In this document: piece by piece, positions 44,799 to 52,909 of the stretch
How the letters are laid out: every line of letters begins with the position of its first letter
Numbering within the stretch: position 1 is the stretch's first letter
From: Enterococcus rotai
GTDB taxonomy: Bacteria; Bacillota; Bacilli; Lactobacillales; Enterococcaceae
Reading direction: 5' to 3'
DNA length: 64,000 bases
NCBI RefSeq assembly: GCF_001465345.1
Contig: NZ_CP013655.1
Span: 1,035,791-1,099,790, forward strand
The notes under the pieces: generated by a model
What the model was told of the DNA's origin: nothing
What the model saw: the letters and a program-made list of their open reading frames with translations, nothing else
Database searches by the model: none
Translations under genes and position numbers: made by a program

Positions 44799-45566
44799 TT
44801 AGCGTGCGTCAGCGATTGTCCAAGTAATTGTTGATGTATATTCACTAGCTGTTGATAATTTGTTATTTGCAGCTGGAATAGAAAGTTTTACAGATTTATC
44901 TGCATTTCCGTCTGCCATTTTACCAAAGACTAAATCAAAACGACCAAATCCTTTATCATCTGCATCTTGATTTACAAATTCAGTAGGAGTCGTTCCATCT
45001 GTTGCTAATACTTGCGTTTTTGCTGCAGCTGTTGGATTAATTTGGCCTGCATCACCTGTTGTTGTTAAGCGAATGTTATCGTAGGTAAGTGTTGCGGCTT
45101 TTAATTCTTTTCCAGCTGTATTTTTGAATGTTGTTGCTTTTGCAGTTAATTTATATTTATTGGGAAGATCATCTGCACGTTCATCTTTAAACGTCACAAA
45201 GTTAGGCATTTCTACAGTATTATCTGCATTATCTTTCTCAGTTGTTTTAAATGTGCTCGCATAGTATTCCCAACCGTTAGCCGTTGGCGTTGTTACTTCG
45301 TTTGTACCAAAATCAAGTGGTGCAATTGATACAACTTTCAATGGGCCATTATCTGGGTTTACTGGTGGTTCTGTAATTTCAGGTCCATCTGTTTCAGGCG
45401 GTGTAACAGTATCTGTTCCAGTACCATCTTGTTTGAATTTAATTTTACCCGTTGAAGAACTTACTTTTGCATCTCCTCCGTCGGCTTTTGCTACTGATGG
45501 TAACGCTAGTCCTACTCCGATTACTGTTAATAATGCTGCTCCGCATAATTTGTGTGTCAATTTCAT
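44799..45566 (-). CDS. WxL-domain surface protein
   Basis: 255 residues, RBS AGGAGG. Signal peptide cleaved after ...PSVAKA (about 28). Residues ~75-255 form the WxL domain: PLDFGTNEV, an N-terminal motif position reading KYKLTAK rather than WxL, and a C-terminal YTSTITWTIADAR. WxL domains bind peptidoglycan non-covalently. The first Trp is lost and the second is WTI. Downstream of it lies the DUF916 gene of the same operon. Confidence 0.92.
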   Translation of the reverse strand: MKLTHKLCGAALLTVIGVGLALPSVAKADGGDAKVSSSTGKIKFKQDGTGTDTVTPPETDGPEITEPPVNPDNGPLKVVSIAPLDFGTNEVTTPTANGWEYYASTFKTTEKDNADNTVEMPNFVTFKDERADDLPNKYKLTAKATTFKNTAGKELKAATLTYDNIRLTTTGDAGQINPTAAAKTQVLATDGTTPTEFVNQDADDKGFGRFDLVFGKMADGNADKSVKLSIPAANNKLSTASEYTSTITWTIADAR

Positions 45567-45596
45567 TCTTGTTTCCTCCTAGGATTTGTTTTAAAT

Positions 45597-46394
45597 TTAT
45601 GGCAACTCGGATAATACCCAAGTTAACACCGTTTCATATTGTACTGGGTCTTTTTTTGTTTTCCCTGGTACGGTTAAAGAGACTGCATTATTTTGATAGA
45701 TTGGCTGATTATTAAAATCAGGATCAAGGATAGGCTGTCCATTTTGATCAATTCTCGGACTGAGTGTGTCTTTGCGTCCTTGTTGGTTATCAATGGTTGC
45801 CCCAAAAATAATTGACCACGTTCCTTCACCTGCCCCAGCTTTTGCTTGTGCCAAGTCGTAAGTTTCGCCAATATTATTAATGTGAATAACCTCTTTTGAC
45901 ACAGTCGGCGCAAAGCTGCTGTCATTAATCGAATTTGTCCACGATTGATCCAATGAAATAACGGCACCTTTTAATTCTTTATTTTTGGTTGTCTCATTTT
46001 TCAACTGTGTTTCTTGTCGGACTTGTAAGGTCCATCCGCTTTTATTTTCACGGTAATCGGATATTTGAACAAAATTCCCTCTTGCACCTGTTCCGTCAAG
46101 AAATAGTTGTGCATTTGCAAAATACGTTTGATCTTTGTCTGAAACTTCATTGCTCCAAAAGTTTAACTTAGGAACAAAATCAAACCTCAGTGGCCCCTCG
46201 GTTGTTGGCGTTGCACCTGGATCAGCAGCCTTATCAGGATGTTCTGGGTCAACAATTTCTTTAGGATACTCACCTGTAAACTTCACTGTACCGCTGCCAG
46301 AGTAACTAGTTGTTTCAGCAGATACACTTAATGATTTAATACTTGTTACTACCATCGCTACAACAATAAGGATAAAAATGCGTTGTTTTTTCAT
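45597..46394 (-). CDS. WxL-domain surface protein
   Basis: 265 residues with signal peptide (to about residue 26, SVSA). A short Pro/Asp-rich region is followed by a WxL domain with both canonical motifs: SGWTLQVRQ near 120 and the C-terminal LTWVLSELP. Secreted, wall-associated; second WxL protein of the operon, 30 bases before the next one. The two WxL proteins share domain type but little sequence, so they are not recent duplicates. Confidence 0.93.
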   Translation of the reverse strand: MKKQRIFILIVVAMVVTSIKSLSVSAETTSYSGSGTVKFTGEYPKEIVDPEHPDKAADPGATPTTEGPLRFDFVPKLNFWSNEVSDKDQTYFANAQLFLDGTGARGNFVQISDYRENKSGWTLQVRQETQLKNETTKNKELKGAVISLDQSWTNSINDSSFAPTVSKEVIHINNIGETYDLAQAKAGAGEGTWSIIFGATIDNQQGRKDTLSPRIDQNGQPILDPDFNNQPIYQNNAVSLTVPGKTKKDPVQYETVLTWVLSELP

Positions 46395-46399
46395 TGATT

Positions 46400-46753
46400 T
46401 TAACGCTCCCTTCTTGCTGATTTTTTTTCCTTTTTCTTTCGTAAAAAAAGAATTAAGACTAAAATAACCAAGATCAAACCACTAATACTTAAACTAGTTT
46501 TGACAAGTTCACCCGTTGAGGGATATCTGCCTTTTGGTTTCGTGACAACTTCTGACTTACTCGTGACCGTCGTTGCAGTTGTATTCGTTGTATTACTTTC
46601 GCTTTCTGAGGTACTAGCTTCATAAAATCCCACGCCAGCTTTTGTTTGTATTTGTCCTATTTCTTCAGCATAAACAGTTGAAAAAGTAGTTAAGCAGAAA
46701 CTTAAGCATAAAATAGAGACAAATAAGAAACGATTTTTTACGATTTTCTTCAT
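46400..46753 (-). CDS. Small sortase-type surface protein with a YPSTG motif
   Basis: 117 residues. Signal peptide ending TVYA (about 29), a Ser/Thr-rich stretch (STSESESNTTNTTATTVTSK), then a sorting signal: GRYPSTGE, hydrophobic helix, RKKKEKKSARRER tail. The motif has Tyr where LPXTG has Leu, so anchoring efficiency or sortase choice may differ. WxL operons usually contain one such short LPXTG protein; its function is unknown. Six bases precede the next gene. Confidence 0.88.
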   Translation of the reverse strand: MKKIVKNRFLFVSILCLSFCLTTFSTVYAEEIGQIQTKAGVGFYEASTSESESNTTNTTATTVTSKSEVVTKPKGRYPSTGELVKTSLSISGLILVILVLILFLRKKKEKKSARRER

Positions 46754-46772
46754 TTATTTCTTCCTCCATCGC

Positions 46773-49700
46773 TTAATATGCTTCTTCTACTCGCCAAATC
46801 AATGTGGTTTCGTATTCTCCAGTCAACTTCACTGCACCAGAAGGGACATCTAGTCGAAGGCCTTGTTTATCTGGTCCCCAAGTTCTTGTGGAGATATCGT
46901 ATTGTCCTGAAGCATCGTGTTTTGTCTGAAGCACATCTTGTGCATCAGTCGATAGTACTTTCTTATCTGAAGCTGTTTGATAGCTTAAAACACCACTTAG
47001 TACATGCGCCGGACTATCTGGCATACTTAGTTCATCTTCAAGTTTTACAGATAACTTCCAGTTATCTAGATTCTTTCTATTATCCCAAATCACTAAAGGT
47101 TGATCGTAAGATGGATTATTATCTTTTGTTCCTTTCCAGCTGACCTCGTGACTGCCAAAATTAATTTCTGTTGGACCAGAATAAATTGACAACGTACCTT
47201 GGAACGTATAAGTGATTGTAGATTCTTCTGTTCCAATAGGCACGGCAGTTTCATTCGTTGGACGTCCAGAATTTTCTAGCAGATAGCGGTCTGCAAGAAC
47301 AGAGTTAATTGCGTCTGTCACCAATTTTTCTTTTGTTAAGTCTATCGTAGAACCTACATTTCCTTTTAAGGTAACATTGTCATGCAAGCTTCCACCTGAT
47401 TCATCAACAAATTGAACTTTGACCGTTTGTTCTGAGAGTTTGACCGTAACCTGAATCACTTTTGTGATATCTGTTGCCAAACCAGAGTCTGCGGCTTTGA
47501 CAGTAAGAACGACTGGATACGTCCCACTCGTCTTGCTTGGAGACAAACCAGCTAAGTCAGTAACTTGAACCTTATCTGTTAAATCTGTATATACGCCATC
47601 TACTATTTTATGGGAAGAAACGTTACTCTGTGATAAAATTTGTGCTTTTAGCTGTGCCTCTGTCATATCCTTAATCGTTTTCGTCTCTAAAGTGATATCT
47701 TGTGCATCAATACCATTTGTTGTTTCATGTACGATTAGCTTAGACGTAACAACTGTTTCGTTTTTCGCATCATCCATTACAATGACTTTAACCTCATGTT
47801 CGCCAACAGTATTAACAAGCGTATCAATTTCACCCAGTGTTTCTGCAGTATATTTATAGGTAAAATTTTGTATCACTGGATTAGTATCTGTGGGATTTTG
47901 AACGAATACACTTGGATTCGGTGTGGTATCTCCTTTTCCAAGATGATACTCTTTAGGCTCTCCCTTTGGTGGTGTGACGTCTAAAACAACTTGGGTTGCA
48001 GTATCTGTTTTACCATCTAAAAAGGAGTAAGCTGTAATGGTTGTTCCTGCTGAAAAATGTTTTCCTTCCGGCAATGTATAGGAATAATTACCAGAAGCAT
48101 CTGCCTGAACAGTAAAATTGTCTGAATATAAGGGATCTTGTCCTGAACTTGTTACTGGGCTTTTCACACTATTTTTAGCTGGATCAATCAATACTCCGAC
48201 ACTATCGACAATTGGTTTATCTGATAACCTGACATATGCACCTGGATTGGTTGTTCCACTGATTGTTGTTGAATCTGTTGAAGAGATATCATCTGTTGCT
48301 TTGCTCAAAATACTGACACTAACATCAGGAATATACTCATACAAAACACGTTGAACATTTTTAGTTGTAAATCCAGTCGTTGAATTTTTAAAGCTCGCTT
48401 CATTTGCCGTCGTTAGAGAAGAGGCTTTTGTGATAGTGGGATTAATTTCGCTATAGTTGATCAGCATGCCATACATTGGTGTCCAACTTCTATTAGGCGA
48501 ACCGTCCAAAACTCCTCTATTCCAGATGTTAACTTTTTGGATATCAACATCTAGCTTTCCAAGGGTTCCTCCAATACGAATCAAGCCTGAATCACCTGCG
48601 TTCATTACAGCTGTTCGTTGTAAGTTAACTCGTAAAGCATCCGCAAATTGGAAAGTTGATCCTTGCGTCGCAAAGCGAATTAGACTTTGAGCTGGATTGG
48701 TACTGTCGCTTGAAATATTGAAAGTCCCTTTTTTATTTACTTTAAACGTTGCATCACCGCTAGCATAAATAATATCCGTTTCAGAGTTGCCCATGCTTGT
48801 TGCCTCTATATTTAAGGCTCCTTCTTCATCAACAATCAATGACGATCCGCCACCCATAGAAATAATACTTCTAGTATCACCAGATCCTCCAGAAGTACGT
48901 CCATCTGATTTAATATTTAGGGCCGCTTTTTTGCCGATTGTTAATTTGGAATTTGCTGAATAAAGATCCAATGAACCCCAATCTGTTTTTCCTTTTGGAG
49001 AATTTAGATTTAAGGTCGCTCCTTCATTCAGCGTAACATTACCATTCGCTACATATAAATTTTGTCCGTACGCTTCTCCCCAATCATTTGATGGTCCCGT
49101 TGTGACGGTCATCGTTGAGTTCTTATCTAAAACCAATGATCCACCATTCATCAACCATATATTTCCAGAATTGATTGTGTTACTTTTAAAAGTGGCATTT
49201 TCCATTAAAGTCAAATTGGATATCTCTAAATTTGCTTGACCCAATGCATTGATTTGCCAATTTGTCCGAAATGGAGACGTGTAGTATTGTGTCATATTAT
49301 TCTCAACAGTACCTGACATATATACTTGTGCGTATGGGGAATGGAGTAATTCTGAACCTGTATCCTTGAGGTTATGGAATGTTAGTTTAGACAGTCTCTG
49401 ATTGTCGGCACTTAAATCTACATAGCTAGTAAATCCATAATAGTTTCCATGGTAAGCAGTTAAGTTTTGCCAAGTAATATCCCAACCATTTGTTCCAGTC
49501 ACTGTGTTGTTATAAAAACCAATCATTAATGATCTGAAATCGATTGTATTATTATTGCCCTCTATAACTAATTTTCTAGCAATCCCAGTTCTAGTCATGT
49601 ACCTAAAGTTAGCAGTAGCATTGGCATTCGATGTTGCACCAGCGCTTATAGAATTTAATGTACCGCTGATACTAGGATCGTCAGGCGTTTCAAACGACTT

Positions 49701-49943
49701 AGTAATACTTATCGCTTTGACACTAGTATCATCTATAGCACGAATCAGTTGCTCCCAGCTTTGTACTTCTCTTATTTCATTACCAGTAAATTGTGTTAAG
49801 TCAACTTCTCCAGTTGCTACGTTTCCTTCAGTAGTTTGTATATCTTCTGCTTTGATTAATGACTGTTTACCTAAAAATCCCAATAGAACAATCATTCCCA
49901 AGAAGATAATTCCTAAGAAAAAAGACTTTTTTCCGATTTTCAT
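46773..49943 (-). CDS. Large WxL-domain beta-helix adhesin
   Basis: 1056 residues, first gene of the operon (RBS AAAGGAGAGGAG). Signal peptide at 1-~32. Residues ~55-540 read as a right-handed parallel beta-helix, with repeated short strands such as LVIEGNNNTIDFRS, GSLVLDKNSTMTV and SSLIVDEEGALNIEA. Ig-like/bacterial adhesion modules follow (~545-660, 660-740, 740-840) and a MucBP-like piece (~840-910). The C-terminal WxL domain has NWKLSVKLEDE and LIWRVEEAY, a WRV variant. A wall-bound adhesin is likely; ligand unknown. Confidence 0.9.
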   Translation of the reverse strand: MKIGKKSFFLGIIFLGMIVLLGFLGKQSLIKAEDIQTTEGNVATGEVDLTQFTGNEIREVQSWEQLIRAIDDTSVKAISITKSFETPDDPSISGTLNSISAGATSNANATANFRYMTRTGIARKLVIEGNNNTIDFRSLMIGFYNNTVTGTNGWDITWQNLTAYHGNYYGFTSYVDLSADNQRLSKLTFHNLKDTGSELLHSPYAQVYMSGTVENNMTQYYTSPFRTNWQINALGQANLEISNLTLMENATFKSNTINSGNIWLMNGGSLVLDKNSTMTVTTGPSNDWGEAYGQNLYVANGNVTLNEGATLNLNSPKGKTDWGSLDLYSANSKLTIGKKAALNIKSDGRTSGGSGDTRSIISMGGGSSLIVDEEGALNIEATSMGNSETDIIYASGDATFKVNKKGTFNISSDSTNPAQSLIRFATQGSTFQFADALRVNLQRTAVMNAGDSGLIRIGGTLGKLDVDIQKVNIWNRGVLDGSPNRSWTPMYGMLINYSEINPTITKASSLTTANEASFKNSTTGFTTKNVQRVLYEYIPDVSVSILSKATDDISSTDSTTISGTTNPGAYVRLSDKPIVDSVGVLIDPAKNSVKSPVTSSGQDPLYSDNFTVQADASGNYSYTLPEGKHFSAGTTITAYSFLDGKTDTATQVVLDVTPPKGEPKEYHLGKGDTTPNPSVFVQNPTDTNPVIQNFTYKYTAETLGEIDTLVNTVGEHEVKVIVMDDAKNETVVTSKLIVHETTNGIDAQDITLETKTIKDMTEAQLKAQILSQSNVSSHKIVDGVYTDLTDKVQVTDLAGLSPSKTSGTYPVVLTVKAADSGLATDITKVIQVTVKLSEQTVKVQFVDESGGSLHDNVTLKGNVGSTIDLTKEKLVTDAINSVLADRYLLENSGRPTNETAVPIGTEESTITYTFQGTLSIYSGPTEINFGSHEVSWKGTKDNNPSYDQPLVIWDNRKNLDNWKLSVKLEDELSMPDSPAHVLSGVLSYQTASDKKVLSTDAQDVLQTKHDASGQYDISTRTWGPDKQGLRLDVPSGAVKLTGEYETTLIWRVEEAY

Positions 49944-50270
49944 TTTTTCTTCAACTCCTCTCCTTTCAAATTTATTTGTACGTTTGTCTTTAGAACGTAC
50001 AATGTATTTCCATTTTCCTTGCTAAGAATATTATTTTTTGATACCTTAAATTATGAGAAAATTAGCTATGTCCGTTTAATCATCGCTTCGACGTTTCCAA
50101 CAGCAAATCGTATGATTGATAATGCTGATTTTCTCTTATTTGCAAAATGTTATTCTTAGCTCAAAAAAATGAAAACTATTATGGTCAATTCTCCGTCACC
50201 GTCATTTCCCTTGTAGAGATAAGTATTCACTCAACAATTTCAACCGCCATGACAGACAGTGTTTGCATTA
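49944..50270 (-). other. Leader region of the WxL operon
   Basis: No gene. An inverted repeat TGTACGTT (49977-49984) / AACGTACA (49994-50001) lies 34 bases before the adhesin start. I find no convincing sigma-A promoter on the minus strand and no strong terminator after the regulator. The operon may therefore need an activator or be read through from the regulator gene. Confidence 0.45.
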
Positions 50271-50981
50271 TCAAATATCCAGCATGTAGCCTTTTGAACG
50301 AACTGTTTTAATATAGGTATGTGACTCGTTATGTTCATCTAACTTTTGGCGCAAATGGAATATCAAGTTACTTATACGATATTTTTTGTAATTTTCATTA
50401 TTTGTCTTTTTCCATACTTCGTTTAGAATTTCTTCATATGTAACCGTCGTCTTACTATGTTTGTAAAGTATTTCTAGTATTTTAAACTCTTGTTTCGTCA
50501 AATAAATCTCTTCTTCATCGCCCAAAAGCACACTAAGGTTCTGGGGAATTAATTTAAACGATGCCCCATTCTTTTTCTTTTTTGAGAAACTTTTGCTGAA
50601 AAAAATTTGTTCTTTCATTTCACCCTTCACAGTACATAAGTTGTTTGAAATAATTAATGCAACTTCATCCAAATTATTAGAGCTATCAAATACCATATTA
50701 GCTCCCAATTCAAGAAATAGTGTACGTTCACTATTTTCTTTTACTTCAGAAAGAATCCATAAAAACTTAGTCGTCTTCTTGCGTATTTCTATCAACAATC
50801 TAAATATCGTTGTACTGCTCAAAATATCATTTTTTTTTATTAAAATAGCATCCAATTCATTTAAGTGACTCACAATATCTTCTTTTTCAAAACATGTTAA
50901 TGAAAGTTCATGATTGTTAAAACTCTTTATTAGTTTACCTTCCTCATCTTTGGGCAAAGATACATAGCCGATTTTGTACAT
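50271..50981 (-). CDS. Atypical winged-helix regulator of the WxL operon
   Basis: 236 residues from ATG 50981 with AAGGAAGAATT before it. C-terminal OmpR-type DNA-binding domain (~135-236): IYLTKQEFKILEILYKHSKTTVTYEEILNEVW and KYRISNLIFHLRQKLDE...RSKGYML. The N-terminal half resembles a receiver fold but lacks the acidic pocket; where the phospho-Asp belongs it reads AILIKKND. It is therefore probably not phosphorylated. Position directly upstream of the WxL operon, and downstream of the invertible segment, suggests it activates the operon. Confidence 0.82.
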   Translation of the reverse strand: MYKIGYVSLPKDEEGKLIKSFNNHELSLTCFEKEDIVSHLNELDAILIKKNDILSSTTIFRLLIEIRKKTTKFLWILSEVKENSERTLFLELGANMVFDSSNNLDEVALIISNNLCTVKGEMKEQIFFSKSFSKKKKNGASFKLIPQNLSVLLGDEEEIYLTKQEFKILEILYKHSKTTVTYEEILNEVWKKTNNENYKKYRISNLIFHLRQKLDEHNESHTYIKTVRSKGYMLDI

Positions 50982-51053
50982 TTTTAATTCTTCCTTTCTG
51001 ATATCAATCAACAAATTCTCTTCTACAACACATTTCTAGTTTGCACATAAATA

Positions 51054-51108
51054 AACAGTTAAAATACTGTTATTAATGGTTCGAACCCTCTATAATGAAA
51101 ATTATAGA
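51054..51108. promoter_or_regulatory. Three short palindromes upstream of the WxL regulator
   Basis: AACAGT-N6-ACTGTT (51054-51071), GGTTCGAACC (51078-51087) and TCTATAAT-GAAA-ATTATAGA (51089-51108). The last contains a minus-strand -10 TATAAT (51101-51106) but no good -35. Possible operator cluster with a weak promoter. Confidence 0.45.
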
Positions 51109-51159
51109 CGATATTTGAACTATCTGATTCTCTCTTTTTGTTCACAGCTTTTCCGTCTT

Positions 51160-51193
51160 TTTATTTCTTATTTCTACGACAAATAAGAAATAA
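51160..51193 (-). repeat. Recombination site, left (inverted repeat IR-L)
   Basis: 34 bases; internally TTATTTCTTATTT, core CTACGAC, AAATAAGAAATAA: 13-bp perfect palindromic arms around a 7-bp asymmetric core. The whole 34 bases recur as exact reverse complement at 52617-52650. Confidence 0.9.
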
Positions 51194-51270
51194 AGTGGGA
51201 TTATTGTTCTACACGACACTTATCTCTTTTTTTGACCATTTCTTTGACGGAGTTATTTAGGTAATACATG

Positions 51271-52389
51271 CTATTGAGCTTTCAGAAATAAATGATCTAT
51301 TGCTGTGATAGCGTTTATCCTGTTTTCTAACAATGAATCAGCATATGTATCCAGAGTCAATTTAATTGAATGATGTCCTAATATTTGGCTCAAGCTCGCT
51401 ATGTCTACTCCTTGTTCCAAACAACGTGTGGCAAAGGTATGTCTTAAAGAATGGAAACGAATGTCTGGAAGTTCTAGTTTATTAACAACTTTTTTAAATC
51501 GATAATTTATCGTTCGTGGCTCCGTTAATCCACCATTACAACAAATCACATACGGCCCTGAAGAATATTTTTGTTTTTCCAGTAAATAGTTTCTAAGGTT
51601 TTCCGCCATAGGAATTATTCGGGCTGAATGATCCGATTTTGGAGAACCTGCTATTACTATGGTTTTTGTTAGTGTTGTACTTTCATTGGTTATTCGGGTG
51701 ATTGTTCTTCTTACTTGAATCAAATTCTTATCAAAGTCAATATCTTCCCATTTTAGACCACTAATTTCTCCAATTCTCATACCTGAATATAATGCTAAAA
51801 AAACAGGGGAGCATTTCTTTTCTGTTAAAGCCAACATTTCAATTTTTCTCTGCTCTTCTAATGTAAGTGCATTTATTTTTTTTGTTGTAGTTTTGGGAAG
51901 AACGATATTGTCACATGGGTTTTGAAGTAAATATCTTTGTTTTACAGCTGAGTTTAAGGTTTTCTTTAAAATATTGAATATATTTTTGATCGTACCAGAA
52001 GCAAAATTCTGCTCAGCAAGGTGATAGACAAACTCTTGAATCGTATCCTGTGTGAGTTTTTGAACTTTTATATCACCTAATTTCGGTAAAATATGACGTT
52101 TGATCAGCCTAGTATAATTTGAGTATGTCGTAGGTTTCACAGTATATCTCATCGTTGTCATCATCCAATTTCCAATGAATTCCTCAAATGTCTCATTATA
52201 ACTAGCAACAGAACAATTGGAGGTAAGGTATCTAGCTTTGACAAATGTTAGCTTTTCTTTTACTTCTGAATACTGTTTGCCATAGATGGAACCATAAATT
52301 ATTTTTTTTTCTGGTGTTCGTTGTTTAATATACCTCCCCTCCCAACGACCATCTTTTCTTTTATAAATATTTTCACCTTTTCTTACCAT
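51271..52389 (-). CDS. Tyrosine site-specific recombinase
   Basis: 372 residues from ATG 52389 (AAAGGA ten bases before; GENIYKRKDGRWEGRY right after it is the usual start). A TTG at 52455 is in frame but lacks support. N-terminal arm-type DNA-binding domain (1-~55), SAM-like core-binding domain (~65-155), catalytic domain with Arg205 (SGMRIGE), Lys251, His313 and Arg316 (HSLRHTF), His339 (LGHH) and nucleophile Tyr349. All catalytic residues are present, so it should be active. It lies inside the 34-bp inverted repeats; no excisionase or phage genes accompany it. Confidence 0.93.
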   Translation of the reverse strand: MVRKGENIYKRKDGRWEGRYIKQRTPEKKIIYGSIYGKQYSEVKEKLTFVKARYLTSNCSVASYNETFEEFIGNWMMTTMRYTVKPTTYSNYTRLIKRHILPKLGDIKVQKLTQDTIQEFVYHLAEQNFASGTIKNIFNILKKTLNSAVKQRYLLQNPCDNIVLPKTTTKKINALTLEEQRKIEMLALTEKKCSPVFLALYSGMRIGEISGLKWEDIDFDKNLIQVRRTITRITNESTTLTKTIVIAGSPKSDHSARIIPMAENLRNYLLEKQKYSSGPYVICCNGGLTEPRTINYRFKKVVNKLELPDIRFHSLRHTFATRCLEQGVDIASLSQILGHHSIKLTLDTYADSLLENRINAITAIDHLFLKAQ

Positions 52390-52526
52390 AGTAAATTGAT
52401 CCTTTCTTGACGATTTTTTTGACGGCTTATCAAAAGATAATTCGATTCCTTTCAAAAAAATTTCTAAAAAAATGTTTTTTTCTCATTTTTTTTAATCTTT
52501 TTTAAAATATTAGATAAAAACGATTA

Positions 52527-52555
52527 TTGACTTTAAGAGATTTCTCAGTTAATAT
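52527..52555 (+). promoter_or_regulatory. Outward promoter inside the invertible segment
   Basis: TTGACT (52527-52532), 17-base spacer, TAATAT (52550-52555), reading right toward IR-R where only the 3' end of an opposite gene lies. After inversion it would read through IR-L into the regulator gene at 50981. Confidence 0.6.
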
Positions 52556-52616
52556 AAATACAAATTTAATTTAATAGATAAATTTAAGTTATTTTTCACA
52601 AATTAATCATTATTTC

Positions 52617-52650
52617 TTATTTCTTATTTGTCGTAGAAATAAGAAATAAA
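52617..52650 (+). repeat. Recombination site, right (inverted repeat IR-R)
   Basis: Exact reverse complement of 51160-51193: arms TTATTTCTTATTT and AAATAAGAAATAA around GTCGTAG. An extra TTATTTC unit precedes it on the left. Confidence 0.9.
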
Positions 52651-52839
52651 TACGGGGTCTATTTTCTCTAATTTTTTAACTATATTTCGTTAATTACATA
52701 TGTATATTGTATACTTATTTTTTTGCACCCTAAATAGATTGAATATTCCATCTATTTAAAAATTGACTATTCAAGAATTTTTTGTTTCACCCGATACAAA
52801 TATTCACTATATTTTTACTTTTTTAAAATCCATGATATT

Positions 52840-52887
52840 GAGTAAAAAGTAACGTCTGAACTCATTATCTATAGCTACTTTTTACTC
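52840..52887. terminator. Terminator of the two-component system
   Basis: GAGTAAAAAGTA (52840-52851) with its perfect complement (52876-52887) across a 24-base loop, after the kinase stop. It also lies in the path of the outward promoter and could stop that transcript. Confidence 0.65.
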
Positions 52888-52909
52888 TAGAATAGTTCCC
52901 TTCGTTTTT

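Larger units (their letters stand above)
51160..52650. mobile_element. Predicted invertible DNA segment carrying its own recombinase
   Basis: A tyrosine recombinase gene enclosed by two loxP-like sites in head-to-head orientation. Recombination between inverted sites with asymmetric cores flips the segment rather than excising it. The enclosed DNA also has an outward promoter-like sequence (52527-52555). See the separate entries; inversion itself is inference. Confidence 0.7.

Noticed and set aside
51078-51087. GGTTCGAACC, reminiscent of a tRNA T-loop and thus an attachment site
   Set aside because: Flanking bases do not pair as a T-stem and no acceptor or anticodon arm can be built; it is a simple palindrome.
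51160-52650. Flanking 34-bp sequences as attL/attR of an integrated element
   Set aside because: attL and attR would be direct repeats; these are inverted, and there is no cargo beyond the recombinase.
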